DNA from: Bacteroidales bacterium
Lineage (GTDB): Bacteria > Bacteroidota > Bacteroidia > Bacteroidales > Lentimicrobiaceae
DNA: 23,990 bases
NCBI GenBank assembly: GCA_022837485.1
Contig: JALHHH010000051.1
Span: forward strand, 1-23,990
Direction: 5' to 3'
This document shows positions 1-7,135 of the stretch, in pieces. The notes beneath the pieces were generated by a model. It ran no database searches and was not told where the DNA came from. It saw only the letters and a list, made by a program, of their open reading frames with translations. A program made the translations under genes and the position numbers. Each line of letters starts with the position of its first letter. The first letter of the stretch is position 1.

Positions 1-360
1 AAATACAAACTGATGATTGACGGGCAATCCGTTCACCGTGAAGCTCTTTTTGTCAGCTTCGCCAATACCAACCAATTCGGATACAATACTATTATATCTC
101 CATCTGCTCAAATCGATGATGGGCTGATGGATGTGTGCATCGTGAAAAAAGTACCACTGATCTTTGCCCCGCATGTTGTCGGACTTTTGCTGACAAAGAA
201 GATAGATACTTCCGATTATGTGGAAGTAATTAAAGCCCGGGAAGTCAGCCTGACCCGTAAGAAGAACAAGGTTATAAACCTGGACGGGGAACCGGTGAAG
301 CTCGATAAAACGTTAAATATCAAGGTAAATCCTTTATCACTGTCCATTCTCGTTCCTTAA
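1..360 (+). CDS. Diacylglycerol kinase family lipid kinase, C-terminal part (cut by window start)
   Basis: The frame is open from base 1 (K-Y-K-L-M-I-D...) to TAA at 358-360, so only the last 119 residues are visible and no start codon is in the window. The pattern 'ANTNQFGYNTIISPSAQIDDGLMDVCIVK' and the later 'INLDGEPVKLDKTLNIKVNP' are typical of the C-terminal beta-sandwich domain of DgkB/YegS/sphingosine-kinase-like proteins: a conserved N-x-x-x-x-G followed by 'A...DDGLLDV', then 'DGE' near the end. These enzymes phosphorylate diacylglycerol or related lipids using ATP. The N-terminal nucleotide-binding lobe with the GGDGT motif lies outside. The next gene starts 11 nt downstream on the same strand, suggesting cotranscription. 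Family assignment is firm; substrate is not. Confidence 0.85.
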   Translation, partial: KYKLMIDGQSVHREALFVSFANTNQFGYNTIISPSAQIDDGLMDVCIVKKVPLIFAPHVVGLLLTKKIDTSDYVEVIKAREVSLTRKKNKVINLDGEPVKLDKTLNIKVNPLSLSILVP

Positions 361-371
361 ACAGCAGAAAT

Positions 372-725
372 ATGTCAGCCGGTAAATCAAAAAACAAGCG
401 TCCGGAAGGAGTCGTTTACTCTACCAACCCCGATTTTACGTACGATTTCGGGGTGGAACAGGAACAGGAAACCCTGCCGCCGGCGCAGCAGAACCTGCGC
501 GTAATGCTCGACCGCAAACTGAAAGGTGGGAAGAAAGCCACCCTGATTACCGGATTCTACGGCAGCTCATCCGATCTCGATGCACTTGCCAAACAACTAA
601 AGAATTTGTGTGCTGCCGGTGGTACTTCGGGTAACGGTGAAATACTGGTGCAGGGAGATTTCAGACAGAAAATCCTGGAATATCTGCTAAAAAAGGGCTA
701 TAAAGCTAAACCGGCAGGTGGCTGA
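372..725 (+). CDS. SUI1/eIF1-like translation initiation factor (YciH family)
   Basis: A 117-residue protein. An unconserved N-terminus of about 55 residues is followed by a SUI1 domain (about residues 42-113) with 'GGKKATLITGFYGSSSDLDALAKQLKNLC', a Gly-rich turn 'AAGGTSGNGEILVQGD' and 'ILEYLLKKGYKAKPAGG'. This matches bacterial YciH, a homologue of eukaryotic eIF1 thought to influence start-site fidelity on the 30S subunit. Length is close to the family norm (105-120 aa). The ATG is 11 nt after the kinase stop. No Shine-Dalgarno is visible, normal for Bacteroidota. The stop lies 46 nt before the start chosen for the glycosyltransferase. Confidence 0.9.
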   Translation: MSAGKSKNKRPEGVVYSTNPDFTYDFGVEQEQETLPPAQQNLRVMLDRKLKGGKKATLITGFYGSSSDLDALAKQLKNLCAAGGTSGNGEILVQGDFRQKILEYLLKKGYKAKPAGG

Positions 726-771
726 TGAAAACAGTAGTTGGATAATCACCCGATCAAAAAATAATTTGCCT

Positions 772-2409
772 ATGATGTCCCGTTTACCGGATTTTTTTCG
801 CCGTAATCCATGGTTTTTTTATGCGTTTGCAATTCTGATGCTGTTCCCGGCATTGCTTGGTAACCTGGGATATCTGGCCATCAATTTTCCCACCGATGAA
901 CCAACCCGGGCCGTGGTTGCACTCGAAATGATCGTCAGCGGCAACTACATCACCCCAACCATCAACGGGGATTTCTATTACAACAAGCCACCGCTGTACA
1001 ACTGGATTATCATAGCCTATTACAAACTGGCAGGAAACTATTCCGAGTTTACTCTCCGCCTGCCGGTAGTGGTGGGACTATTGCTATTCGGCCTTACCAT
1101 CTTTTTGTTTGTGCGCCGCCATCTGGGAAATAAGCAAGGATTTATCGTAGCCATCCTTTTTATTACATCCGGCCGCATCCTTTTCTGGGATTCCTTTCTC
1201 GGACTGATCGACATTACCTTCTCCTGGCTTGTTTACCTCTCCTTTATGCTGATCTACCACTTCAGAGAGAAAAAGCAATATCTGGCTCTGTTTCTGGTTT
1301 CCTACTTCCTTACGGGAATAACTTTCCTTATGAAGGGATTGCCTTCACTGGTATTTCAGGGAATTACCCTGCTGGCTTTTTTCAGCTACAACCGGGAGTT
1401 CAGGAAGCTGTTTTCGTGGAAGCATTTTGCCGGCATCGGTTTGTTTCTGTTAATCGTTGGGGCATATTATTATGCTTATTTTCAGGTACATCCTTTTGAT
1501 CTTAAGATTTTTAAAACCCTTTTCAGCGAATCGGAAAAGCGTACCATCATCAACTACGGCTGGTACCGTTTTACTACCCACCTCTTCACCTTTCCGCTGG
1601 AGATGTTCTATCATTTCTTCCCCTGGTCGGTGCTCTGGATTTACTTTTTCAGACGCGATTTCCGGTCTACCCTTCGCGAACACCCGTTCCTTCGGTTCAA
1701 TTTCATAGTTTTTATCTTCAACATCCTCATCTACTGGACCTCCCCGGAATCGTATCCCCGGTATATTTTCATGCTCTTCCCGCCCCTGTTTACCATTCTG
1801 GTATTCCACTTTTTCCGTGATCTGACGAAAAACGGGAAATACAGCAGAGTGGTGGAGTATTTTTTAATGGGTGTGATGGTGCTGGGTATTATTGCCGCTA
1901 TCCCTATGCCTTTGTTGAAACAGACCGGCTTTGTGGATCATGCCTGGCTGAAGGCCGGGGTAATGTTTGTAACCATGGCGCTTCTTACCTGGCTTTATTA
2001 TACGCTGAAAGAGCAGCGGATGATTATTTTCGCATCCGCCATGCTGATGCTCCGTATAGGGTTCGACTGGTTTATCATTCCTCCGCGTTACAACGATTTT
2101 CAGGTGCATAAGGAAGGCGCACTGAAAGCCGCTGAAGTTACCGGAGATGCAAAGCTTTCCATTTTTAAGGATTCCGAAACCGAACACGCTACAACCTTCT
2201 ATATTACACTGGGTAAAAAGCAGTTGCTGAAGTTTCAGTACGATAACTTCAATACCACCGATTTTTATTATCTTGATCCCCGCTGGCTTCCGGAAGATGC
2301 TTACATAACCATCCACGACTTTCAGTTATATCGGCACGATCAGCCCATGAAAATCGTAAAACTGAAGAAGGAAACGGTTGAACAACTTAACAGAAACGAA
2401 TTGTTATGA
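772..2409 (+). CDS. GT-C family glycosyltransferase (ArnT/PMT-like), polytopic membrane protein
   Basis: About 545 residues from the ATG at 772 (a second ATG follows at 775). The same frame extends to a GTG at 718, but that would overlap the SUI1 gene and add a polar 18-residue tail; the AT-rich stretch before 772 is the usual start context here. After a first membrane segment (about residues 13-33) comes the family signature 'PTDEPTRAVVALEMIVSGNYITP' and 'FYYNKPPLYNW', the first luminal loop with the catalytic Asp-Glu of dolichyl/undecaprenyl-phosphate-sugar transferases. Around ten hydrophobic segments follow, then a soluble C-terminal tail of about 100 residues. The likely role is transfer of a sugar from a polyprenyl-phosphate donor to lipid A, a glycan or a protein at the periplasmic face; acceptor unknown. 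TGA overlaps the next ATG (ATGA). Confidence 0.82.
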   Translation: MMSRLPDFFRRNPWFFYAFAILMLFPALLGNLGYLAINFPTDEPTRAVVALEMIVSGNYITPTINGDFYYNKPPLYNWIIIAYYKLAGNYSEFTLRLPVVVGLLLFGLTIFLFVRRHLGNKQGFIVAILFITSGRILFWDSFLGLIDITFSWLVYLSFMLIYHFREKKQYLALFLVSYFLTGITFLMKGLPSLVFQGITLLAFFSYNREFRKLFSWKHFAGIGLFLLIVGAYYYAYFQVHPFDLKIFKTLFSESEKRTIINYGWYRFTTHLFTFPLEMFYHFFPWSVLWIYFFRRDFRSTLREHPFLRFNFIVFIFNILIYWTSPESYPRYIFMLFPPLFTILVFHFFRDLTKNGKYSRVVEYFLMGVMVLGIIAAIPMPLLKQTGFVDHAWLKAGVMFVTMALLTWLYYTLKEQRMIIFASAMLMLRIGFDWFIIPPRYNDFQVHKEGALKAAEVTGDAKLSIFKDSETEHATTFYITLGKKQLLKFQYDNFNTTDFYYLDPRWLPEDAYITIHDFQLYRHDQPMKIVKLKKETVEQLNRNELL

Positions 2410-3677
2410 GCCTATTGCAGATTGGAGTACACCTTAAAGACTGGCTTACACGGCAAGGTATGTCTGAGATGCTCGCTGCCGCGATAAGAGACGTTACGGA
2501 CTTTGTAATCGCATTCCTGCTGATTCTTGTAATCTATTACGTTGCAAAATTTGTGGTATTGGGCGTTATCCGGCGTATTACCCGTCGTTCGGGGACCACC
2601 TGGGACGATGCCTTGTTTCACAACCGATTCTTTAATAAGGCATTGCTTTTTGTACCAGGAGTATTGCTTGGTTTTGCTGCACCTTTTACCCTGAGTGAAT
2701 TTCCGGAGGCCCTTTCGAGAGTGCAGCTGCTTACGCAGATTTATCTGGTTTTTGTTTCCATTGCAACGGCTAATGCATTTCTGAATGCCGTTTACGAGAT
2801 ATACCAGGGTTTTGAGATTTCAAAAGCTAAACCCATAAAGGGTTATCTGCAGGTGTTTAAGATCATTCTGATTGTTATTGGGATTATCATCGTTATTTCG
2901 ATGCTGCTCAACAAATCCCCCCTCTACCTGCTTGGCGGTCTGGGTGCATTTTCGGCTGTCCTTCTCCTGATCTTCAGGGATCCTATACTTGGACTTGTAG
3001 CCGGAATCCAGATTTCGGCCAACGATATGGTGCGGCAGGGCGACTGGATCGTGATGAACAAATCGGGCGCCGACGGGGTGGTTACCGATATCTCCCTTAC
3101 TACCGTAAAGGTGCAGAACTGGGATCGCACTATTACAACCATTCCAACCTATTCACTGGTGTCGGAAAGCTTTGTCAACTGGCGGGGTATGGAAGAGTCG
3201 GGCGGGCGGCGAATTAAGCGTTCCATCAACATCGACATGAACAGCGTGAAGTTCTGTTCCCAGGAAATGATCGACCGTTTCATGCACATTCAGCTGGTTA
3301 AACCTTACGTTGAAAGCAAGGAAAAAGAGCTGGTGGTGTACAATACCGCAAATTCCATCGACAATACCGTGCTTGTAAATGGCCGCAGACAGACCAATCT
3401 CGGGATTTTCAGGGCTTACCTTTCTGCTTATCTTAAAAATAATCCCGACATAAGGCAGGATATGACCTTCCTTGTCAGGCAGCTGCAACCCGCCGAAAGC
3501 GGAATTCCCATCGAAATCTATGTCTTCAGCAAGGTTCAGGAATGGGCGAAATACGAAGACATTCAGTCCGATATCTTCGATCATCTGCTGGCTGCCATTC
3601 CCGAATTCGACCTGCAGGTGTTCCAGAATCCGTCGGGTGCAGATTTCAGAAAACTGGGGCTAGCGGTGAACGACTGA
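2406..3677 (+). CDS. MscS-family mechanosensitive channel, YbdG-like
   Basis: A 423-residue protein. Hydrophobic segments lie near residues 27-50, 75-100, 107-125, 145-165 and 170-190. The last runs into the MscS pore/beta region: 'LGGLGAFSAVLLLIFRDPILGLVAGIQI' then 'GDWIVMNKSGADGVVTDISLTTVKVQNWDRTITTIPT'. The stretch 'SFVNWRGMEESGGRRIKRSINID' is characteristic of E. coli YbdG (miniconductance-type channel, about 415 aa), and the length agrees. The predicted role is an inner-membrane channel that opens under tension during hypo-osmotic shock. The start ATG overlaps the glycosyltransferase stop by 4 nt, so translation is probably coupled. It is the last gene of the leftmost plus-strand run. 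Confidence 0.92.
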   Translation: MSLLQIGVHLKDWLTRQGMSEMLAAAIRDVTDFVIAFLLILVIYYVAKFVVLGVIRRITRRSGTTWDDALFHNRFFNKALLFVPGVLLGFAAPFTLSEFPEALSRVQLLTQIYLVFVSIATANAFLNAVYEIYQGFEISKAKPIKGYLQVFKIILIVIGIIIVISMLLNKSPLYLLGGLGAFSAVLLLIFRDPILGLVAGIQISANDMVRQGDWIVMNKSGADGVVTDISLTTVKVQNWDRTITTIPTYSLVSESFVNWRGMEESGGRRIKRSINIDMNSVKFCSQEMIDRFMHIQLVKPYVESKEKELVVYNTANSIDNTVLVNGRRQTNLGIFRAYLSAYLKNNPDIRQDMTFLVRQLQPAESGIPIEIYVFSKVQEWAKYEDIQSDIFDHLLAAIPEFDLQVFQNPSGADFRKLGLAVND

Positions 3678-3689
3678 CCGGAGTCTGGT

Positions 3690-3710
3690 CTGCTTCTTAT
3701 TAAGAGGCTT
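3690..3710. terminator. Short hairpin between convergent genes
   Basis: The inverted repeat GCTTCTT (3692-3698) / AAGAGGC (3702-3708), with a 3-nt loop and one G-T wobble, lies between the mscS-like stop and the stop of the 67-aa gene. No T-tract follows on either strand, so it is at best a weak or Rho-assisted terminator. Confidence 0.25.
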
Positions 3711-3714
3711 CAGG

Positions 3715-3918
3715 TTATTCCTTCGGTTTATCTTTCGGTTTATCAATGAAGTAGATTGTTATCCCGAACAGAACGCCCGTTCCAAGGGTTCGCAAAATCA
3801 GGGTTTGGGTGTCTGAGTGAAATTCGTCGTAGTTGTTTGATATCCAATAGTTCCAAAGACCTATAAGGAGCGCAAAAGCCAGCGTCTTCAGTACTGTAAT
3901 TTTTAAATGCTTGCTCAT
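3715..3918 (-). CDS. Small two-helix membrane protein, unrecognised
   Basis: A 67-residue protein I do not recognise. It has a basic N-terminus 'MSKHLKITVLK', a hydrophobic segment at about residues 9-27, a polar acidic middle 'NNYDEFHSDTQ', a second hydrophobic segment at about 41-58, and a charged tail with a short repeat (KPKD-KPKE). A two-pass inner-membrane hairpin is the likely topology. I think it is expressed because a near-ideal Bacteroidota promoter sits just upstream on the same strand (3943-3973), separating it from crtY, whose stop is 76 nt upstream. It could still be read partly through from the crt genes. No function can be assigned. Confidence 0.65.
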   Translation of the reverse strand: MSKHLKITVLKTLAFALLIGLWNYWISNNYDEFHSDTQTLILRTLGTGVLFGITIYFIDKPKDKPKE

Positions 3919-3942
3919 GGATAGTACGTTAGCTTATCCATC

Positions 3943-3973
3943 CAAAAGTATTTCATTTTTCCGGGAATGACAA
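3943..3973 (-). promoter_or_regulatory. Bacteroidota-type promoter for the 67-aa membrane protein
   Basis: Read on the minus strand: TTG (3973-3971), a 20-bp spacer, then TACTTTTG (3950-3943). This matches the -33 TTTG/TTG and -7 TAnnTTTG pattern with ideal spacing. The predicted transcription start is near 3937, about 20 nt before the ATG at 3918. Confidence 0.65.
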
Positions 3974-3994
3974 CACTGCGTTATTGATTTTTAC

Positions 3995-4699
3995 TCAGGA
4001 AACAGAAACTGCTTTTACCCGGTCACGTCCTCTCAGCCACTCATAGATAGTAAGGTTCATCAGAAGCATAAAGAGTCCATAAACAGCATCTTCCACCGGG
4101 ATGGTGCCCATGCGGATACCCAGGTTGCGTGTGTCGTCGTACCATACAACTGGTTCGGCAGTAAACATGCCGGTGAGTGCTCCGTTTACGATGAAGAAGG
4201 GGATGAGCGTTACGAAATACATTACGTAAAACCTTCCGAGATAGGTTGATTTAAAGACGGTTAAATGAAGGGTAAGGAATATTGCGGTTAGAACAAACGT
4301 AATAAAGGTATACCACCGCCCTGGATTGAAAATGGCGACAGTAAGGATGATAAGGATTATAATTACGGTAATTCCTTTTGCGTACGGACCGAGGTAGTCT
4401 TTTTGGATAAGGTATTCAAAGGCGTGGTAGGTAAACAGACAGGCATAGGGAATGGCAATAAAAAAGAGCCATTCCTCCACCGGCAGGTTTGCCAGATATA
4501 TGCCCTGCAGGTGCACAGGATTGAATCCCCACACCTGCAGCGACGTTTTAAGCATATCCCAGGGGATAAAAACCAGCATGGTGCCAATCATCGCCGGAAA
4601 AAGATACTTCCAGTTGCGGTAGAACTTTAATCGCTTGTCAAATCCGGCGATAAGCGGAACCGAAATTGCCAGCAGGTTGATCCAGAAATAGTACGACAC
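3995..4699 (-). CDS. crtY: Lycopene beta-cyclase, fused CrtYc-CrtYd type
   Basis: A 234-residue polytopic membrane protein with about seven hydrophobic segments. The two halves each carry a carotenoid-cyclase repeat with its P-x-E-(E/D) motif: 'LPVEEWLFF' (P73-E76) and 'IPVEDAVYGL' (P201-D204). This is the heterodimeric CrtYc/CrtYd cyclase fused into one chain, as in archaea and Bacteroidota; it converts lycopene to beta-carotene. I choose the GTG at 4699, 10 nt after the crtZ stop, because the family normally begins with a short 'xYxY' N-terminus directly before the first helix and 'INLLAISVPLIAGF...KFYRNW'. The longer frame to a TTG at 4747 would add a basic stretch overlapping crtZ. It is the last crt gene; its stop is followed by a separate promoter. 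Confidence 0.88.
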   Translation of the reverse strand: MSYYFWINLLAISVPLIAGFDKRLKFYRNWKYLFPAMIGTMLVFIPWDMLKTSLQVWGFNPVHLQGIYLANLPVEEWLFFIAIPYACLFTYHAFEYLIQKDYLGPYAKGITVIIILIILTVAIFNPGRWYTFITFVLTAIFLTLHLTVFKSTYLGRFYVMYFVTLIPFFIVNGALTGMFTAEPVVWYDDTRNLGIRMGTIPVEDAVYGLFMLLMNLTIYEWLRGRDRVKAVSVS

Positions 4700-4709
4700 G
4701 GCAGGGAAT

Positions 4710-5145
4710 TTATTTTTGAGTTTCTTTTTTGCGCGAGAATTCCTCAATATAATATTTCACGGGTGCTATCAGGAAACCGTAATTGTAGTGGGCGTGCGGG
4801 TTGTGGTGTTCCAGATGAGCTTTAACCGTAGCCCGCAGATAGCGGTTGGAGAAGTTTCGCAGAATGGGAATCCGCTGGTGGACGTAAACATCGTGAAACA
4901 TGAAATACGCGAAGCCATAAAGCAGAATTCCGATACCGAGACTAAGCAGGTAATGGTTCGGATTCATGACTCCGAAATAGATCAGAAGGATGCTTGGAAT
5001 GGCAAAGATAACGGCAAAAACGTCGTTCCATTCAATTTTGAATCCACAGAAAGCCGTGCATCACGTATTTATGTGTGAACCAGGCCATAAACTCCATGAA
5101 AAAAAAAGCAAGGAGAACCAGTAAAAAATACACCACTACGTTCAT
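4710..5145 (-). pseudogene. crtZ: Beta-carotene hydroxylase, disrupted by internal deletion and frameshift
   Basis: From ATG 5145 the frame encodes 35 typical CrtZ residues ending 'THKYVMHGFLWI' (first HxxxxH, H25 and H30), then Q-N and a TGA at 5034-5032. Conserved sequence resumes one frame over at about 5039 with 'KIEWNDVFAVIFAIPS' and continues to TAA at 4710, including 'HDVYVHQR' and 'HLEHHNPH'. Normally the segment between 'GFLW' and '(K/L)EWND' holds the first HxxHH box (HxDHH) in about 10-12 residues. Here those codons are missing and the remaining 436 nt is not a multiple of three. Three of the four histidine motifs survive. A diiron-type membrane hydroxylase lacking one box should be inactive, so zeaxanthin formation is probably lost. 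An ORF starting at ATG 4967 could yield only the C-terminal third. An assembly error remains possible. Confidence 0.85.
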
Positions 5146-5209
5146 GTTGCAAAAGATTTAGGGTTTGTTGTCGGGATGATTAATGTTTGTAAACTTAACA
5201 ATTGTGCTA

Positions 5210-5764
5210 TTATTTTCCGGACTGATCCGGATTATTTTTTTGTTTGAAATAGGCATCCACCCGTTCAAAGGCAATGCGAAACCATACGGTAAAATTTTCT
5301 GGATTCAGCATCATCTCATTTCGTATCCGATCCATGTCGGCGAAACGGTAGGACTCTACTTCCTCCGGATTTATTTCCGGCAACCGGTCTGAAATGCCAA
5401 TAAAAACATGATCCACCTCGTGTTCAGTAAGATTGTTGTCGAATGCGGCTTTGTATGTAAAGCTGAATGCTTCTTCCATTGCACAATCGAATCCCATTTC
5501 TTCGATCATTCGGCGGTGGGCAGCATCTTCGGTACGTTCGCCCGGGCGGGGATGACTGCAGCAGGTGTTGGTCCAAAGGCCGGGGGAGTGGTATTTGGAA
5601 AGGGCCCGCTGCTGAAGCATCAGCTTACCGCTGCTGTTGAAAACGAAAACGGAGAATGCGCGATGCAGCATAGCTTCGCGGTGTGCCTGCATTTTTTCCA
5701 TGGTTCCGGTCTCCCGGTCGTTCTGATCTACGAGTATTACAAATTCTTCCATTTCTTGTCTCAT
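5210..5764 (-). CDS. idi: Isopentenyl-diphosphate delta-isomerase, type 1
   Basis: A 184-residue Nudix-fold enzyme that interconverts isopentenyl and dimethylallyl diphosphate, feeding carotenoid synthesis. Catalytic and metal-binding residues line up with E. coli Idi: H28 and H34 ('AHREAMLHRAFSVFVF'), the active-site Cys within 'WTNTCCSHP' (C69, H71), the Nudix-like helix 'GERTEDAAHRRMIEEMGF', and E114/E116 in 'LTEHEVDHVF'. Length is the family norm. The ATG at 5764 overlaps the stop of the upstream exported-protein gene (ATGA), implying coupled translation. A second Met at residue 5 is a possible start. A 64-nt gap separates idi from the crtZ remnant. Confidence 0.95.
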   Translation of the reverse strand: MRQEMEEFVILVDQNDRETGTMEKMQAHREAMLHRAFSVFVFNSSGKLMLQQRALSKYHSPGLWTNTCCSHPRPGERTEDAAHRRMIEEMGFDCAMEEAFSFTYKAAFDNNLTEHEVDHVFIGISDRLPEINPEEVESYRFADMDRIRNEMMLNPENFTVWFRIAFERVDAYFKQKNNPDQSGK

Positions 5765-6288
5765 TTTAGTAGTCGCTCAAAAACTGCTTTTTCTGCTGTA
5801 TTCAGTTCGCCCGAGGCGATCATAAAGCGGGCAATATGTCCGGCAACCGTTTTATTTTCTTCTTTTTTCGAAAAGTGCTCTATTGTTTTTACAATTATTT
5901 GTTTGTCGTTGCCGGTGTTTTGGTTGTATCCCAGAAATGCCGGCGCCTTGGTTTGTGTTGCAAAACGGAGAAAACGTATTTCGGTATTGTCGGGTTGCTG
6001 AAAAACAGCTTCATCAAGCAATTGTTTACCCCTTCGGAAACTCGATAGTTTTGACATCGGGCTGTTCAGACAAGCCGGTGCAGCAGCCGATGCTGCACCG
6101 TAGTATGCCTTCAGCAAGGCACCCGCGGGAGGCGACTGTTTAAACTTGTCGCTGAGCACAAGCGCGTTGCACTCGTCATTGTCCATTTGGAAATATAGGT
6201 TTCTGGCTTCAATCAGGCTGACCTGTGAATACACGCAGCCTGTTGAAAGCGCAAAAAACGTTAAAATCAGAAGGCGGATTTTCATCAT
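5761..6288 (-). CDS. Exported protein of unknown function within the crt operon
   Basis: A 175-residue protein without a recognised domain. The N-terminus 'MMKIRLLILTFFALSTGCVYSQ' is a signal peptide. Cleavage after 'VYS' is likely, though 'LSTGC' could act as a poor lipobox. The mature part is mostly helical and alanine-rich ('GALLKAYYGAASAAAPAC', 'RRGKQLLDEAVFQQPDNTEIRFLRFATQTKAPAFLGY'), reminiscent of a TPR-like helical repeat, with a helical C-terminus 'ASGELNTAEKAVFERLL'. It overlaps crtB by 1 nt at its start and idi by 4 nt at its end, so it is an integral member of the operon. Periplasmic location beside carotenoid enzymes hints at a role in carotenoid handling or in the envelope, but this is only inference from context. 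Confidence 0.8.
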   Translation of the reverse strand: MMKIRLLILTFFALSTGCVYSQVSLIEARNLYFQMDNDECNALVLSDKFKQSPPAGALLKAYYGAASAAAPACLNSPMSKLSSFRRGKQLLDEAVFQQPDNTEIRFLRFATQTKAPAFLGYNQNTGNDKQIIVKTIEHFSKKEENKTVAGHIARFMIASGELNTAEKAVFERLLK

Positions 6289-7124
6289 TACAGAAGGTTA
6301 AACTGGTGCCTCAGGTAAGAGGTGAACATAAGCCTGTATTTGGTATGATTTGGTATTCTTATCCTTTTCCTGAGGATAACGGATGCATCGGTCTTTCTGA
6401 TTTTAAGGAACAACTTGAAGAAGTAAACATAGGCTATATAAACCCCAAAGCGAGCTCCCTTTGGCAGCTGCCGGATTCCTTCGAGTCCGGCAGAGAAATC
6501 TTCTGCGATCTCTTCCTCAATTGCCAGTTTTGTATCGTCGTTAAAGTCTGAAAGATCCACGCCGGGGAAATAGGAGCGCCCCAGCTTATGGAAGTCGGCG
6601 TTGAGGTCGCGCAGAAAGTTGATTTTCTGAAAGGCTGCCCCAAGGCGCATGGCCGAAGGTTTCAGCTCGTCGTATTTCGTACCGTTTCCCTCACAGAAAA
6701 CCCGCAGGCACATCAGCCCGACCACCTCGGCCGACCCCAGAATGTAAAGCTCATATTTCTGTCTGTCATAGGAGATATCGTCCAGATCCATTTCCATGCT
6801 TCTCAGAAACTGTTCTATTAGTTCATGGTCGATGCCGTATTTGTTTACAACCCACTGAAAATTGTTAAGTATGGGGTTGAGGCTGATGCCTTCTTCTATG
6901 GCAGTGTATGTGTCGCTTTTGAATTTGCTCAGCAGTTTTGCCTTGTCGTATCCGTGAAATGAGTCGACGATTTCATCCGCAAGCCTTACAAAACCGTAAA
7001 TAGCATAAATGGGATCGTGGAACCGCCTGCTGAAGAACTTAATCCCGAGCGAAAAAGATGTTGAGTAGGTCACGGTAGTGAGTTTACTCGACTTCTTCGA
7101 TATCATATCAAATATCTCTTTCAT
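6288..7124 (-). CDS. crtB: Phytoene synthase
   Basis: A 278-residue trans-isoprenyl diphosphate synthase that condenses two geranylgeranyl diphosphates head-to-head to phytoene. Both Asp-rich motifs are present: 'RLADEIVD' (D50, D54) and 'NFLRDLNAD' (D173, D177). The family stretches 'YSTSFSLGIKFF', 'YILGSAEVVGLMCLRVFC' and 'RLGAAFQKINFLRDLNADFHKLGRSYFP' are intact. Length is at the short end for CrtB but normal for Bacteroidota. Its start is 11 nt after the crtI stop, and its TAA overlaps the ATG of the exported protein (TAATG). Squalene/dehydrosqualene synthase is the main alternative, but the crtI neighbour argues for phytoene. Confidence 0.95.
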   Translation of the reverse strand: MKEIFDMISKKSSKLTTVTYSTSFSLGIKFFSRRFHDPIYAIYGFVRLADEIVDSFHGYDKAKLLSKFKSDTYTAIEEGISLNPILNNFQWVVNKYGIDHELIEQFLRSMEMDLDDISYDRQKYELYILGSAEVVGLMCLRVFCEGNGTKYDELKPSAMRLGAAFQKINFLRDLNADFHKLGRSYFPGVDLSDFNDDTKLAIEEEIAEDFSAGLEGIRQLPKGARFGVYIAYVYFFKLFLKIRKTDASVILRKRIRIPNHTKYRLMFTSYLRHQFNLL

Positions 7125-7135
7125 TGTCCGAAGGC

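Noticed and set aside
718..771. GTG at 718 as the start of the glycosyltransferase
   Set aside because: It overlaps the SUI1 gene and adds a polar tail not expected before the first membrane helix; ATG 772/775 gives a normal short N-terminus.
4967..5145. Programmed frameshift joining the two crtZ parts
   Set aside because: A frameshift would only change frame; it would not restore the missing histidine box between 'GFLWI' and 'KIEWND', and no slippery heptamer with a downstream structure is evident.
5408..6001. 197-codon plus-strand open frame across idi and the exported-protein gene
   Set aside because: It is antisense to two overlapping minus-strand genes with clear signals (Idi motifs, signal peptide); no protein-like features.
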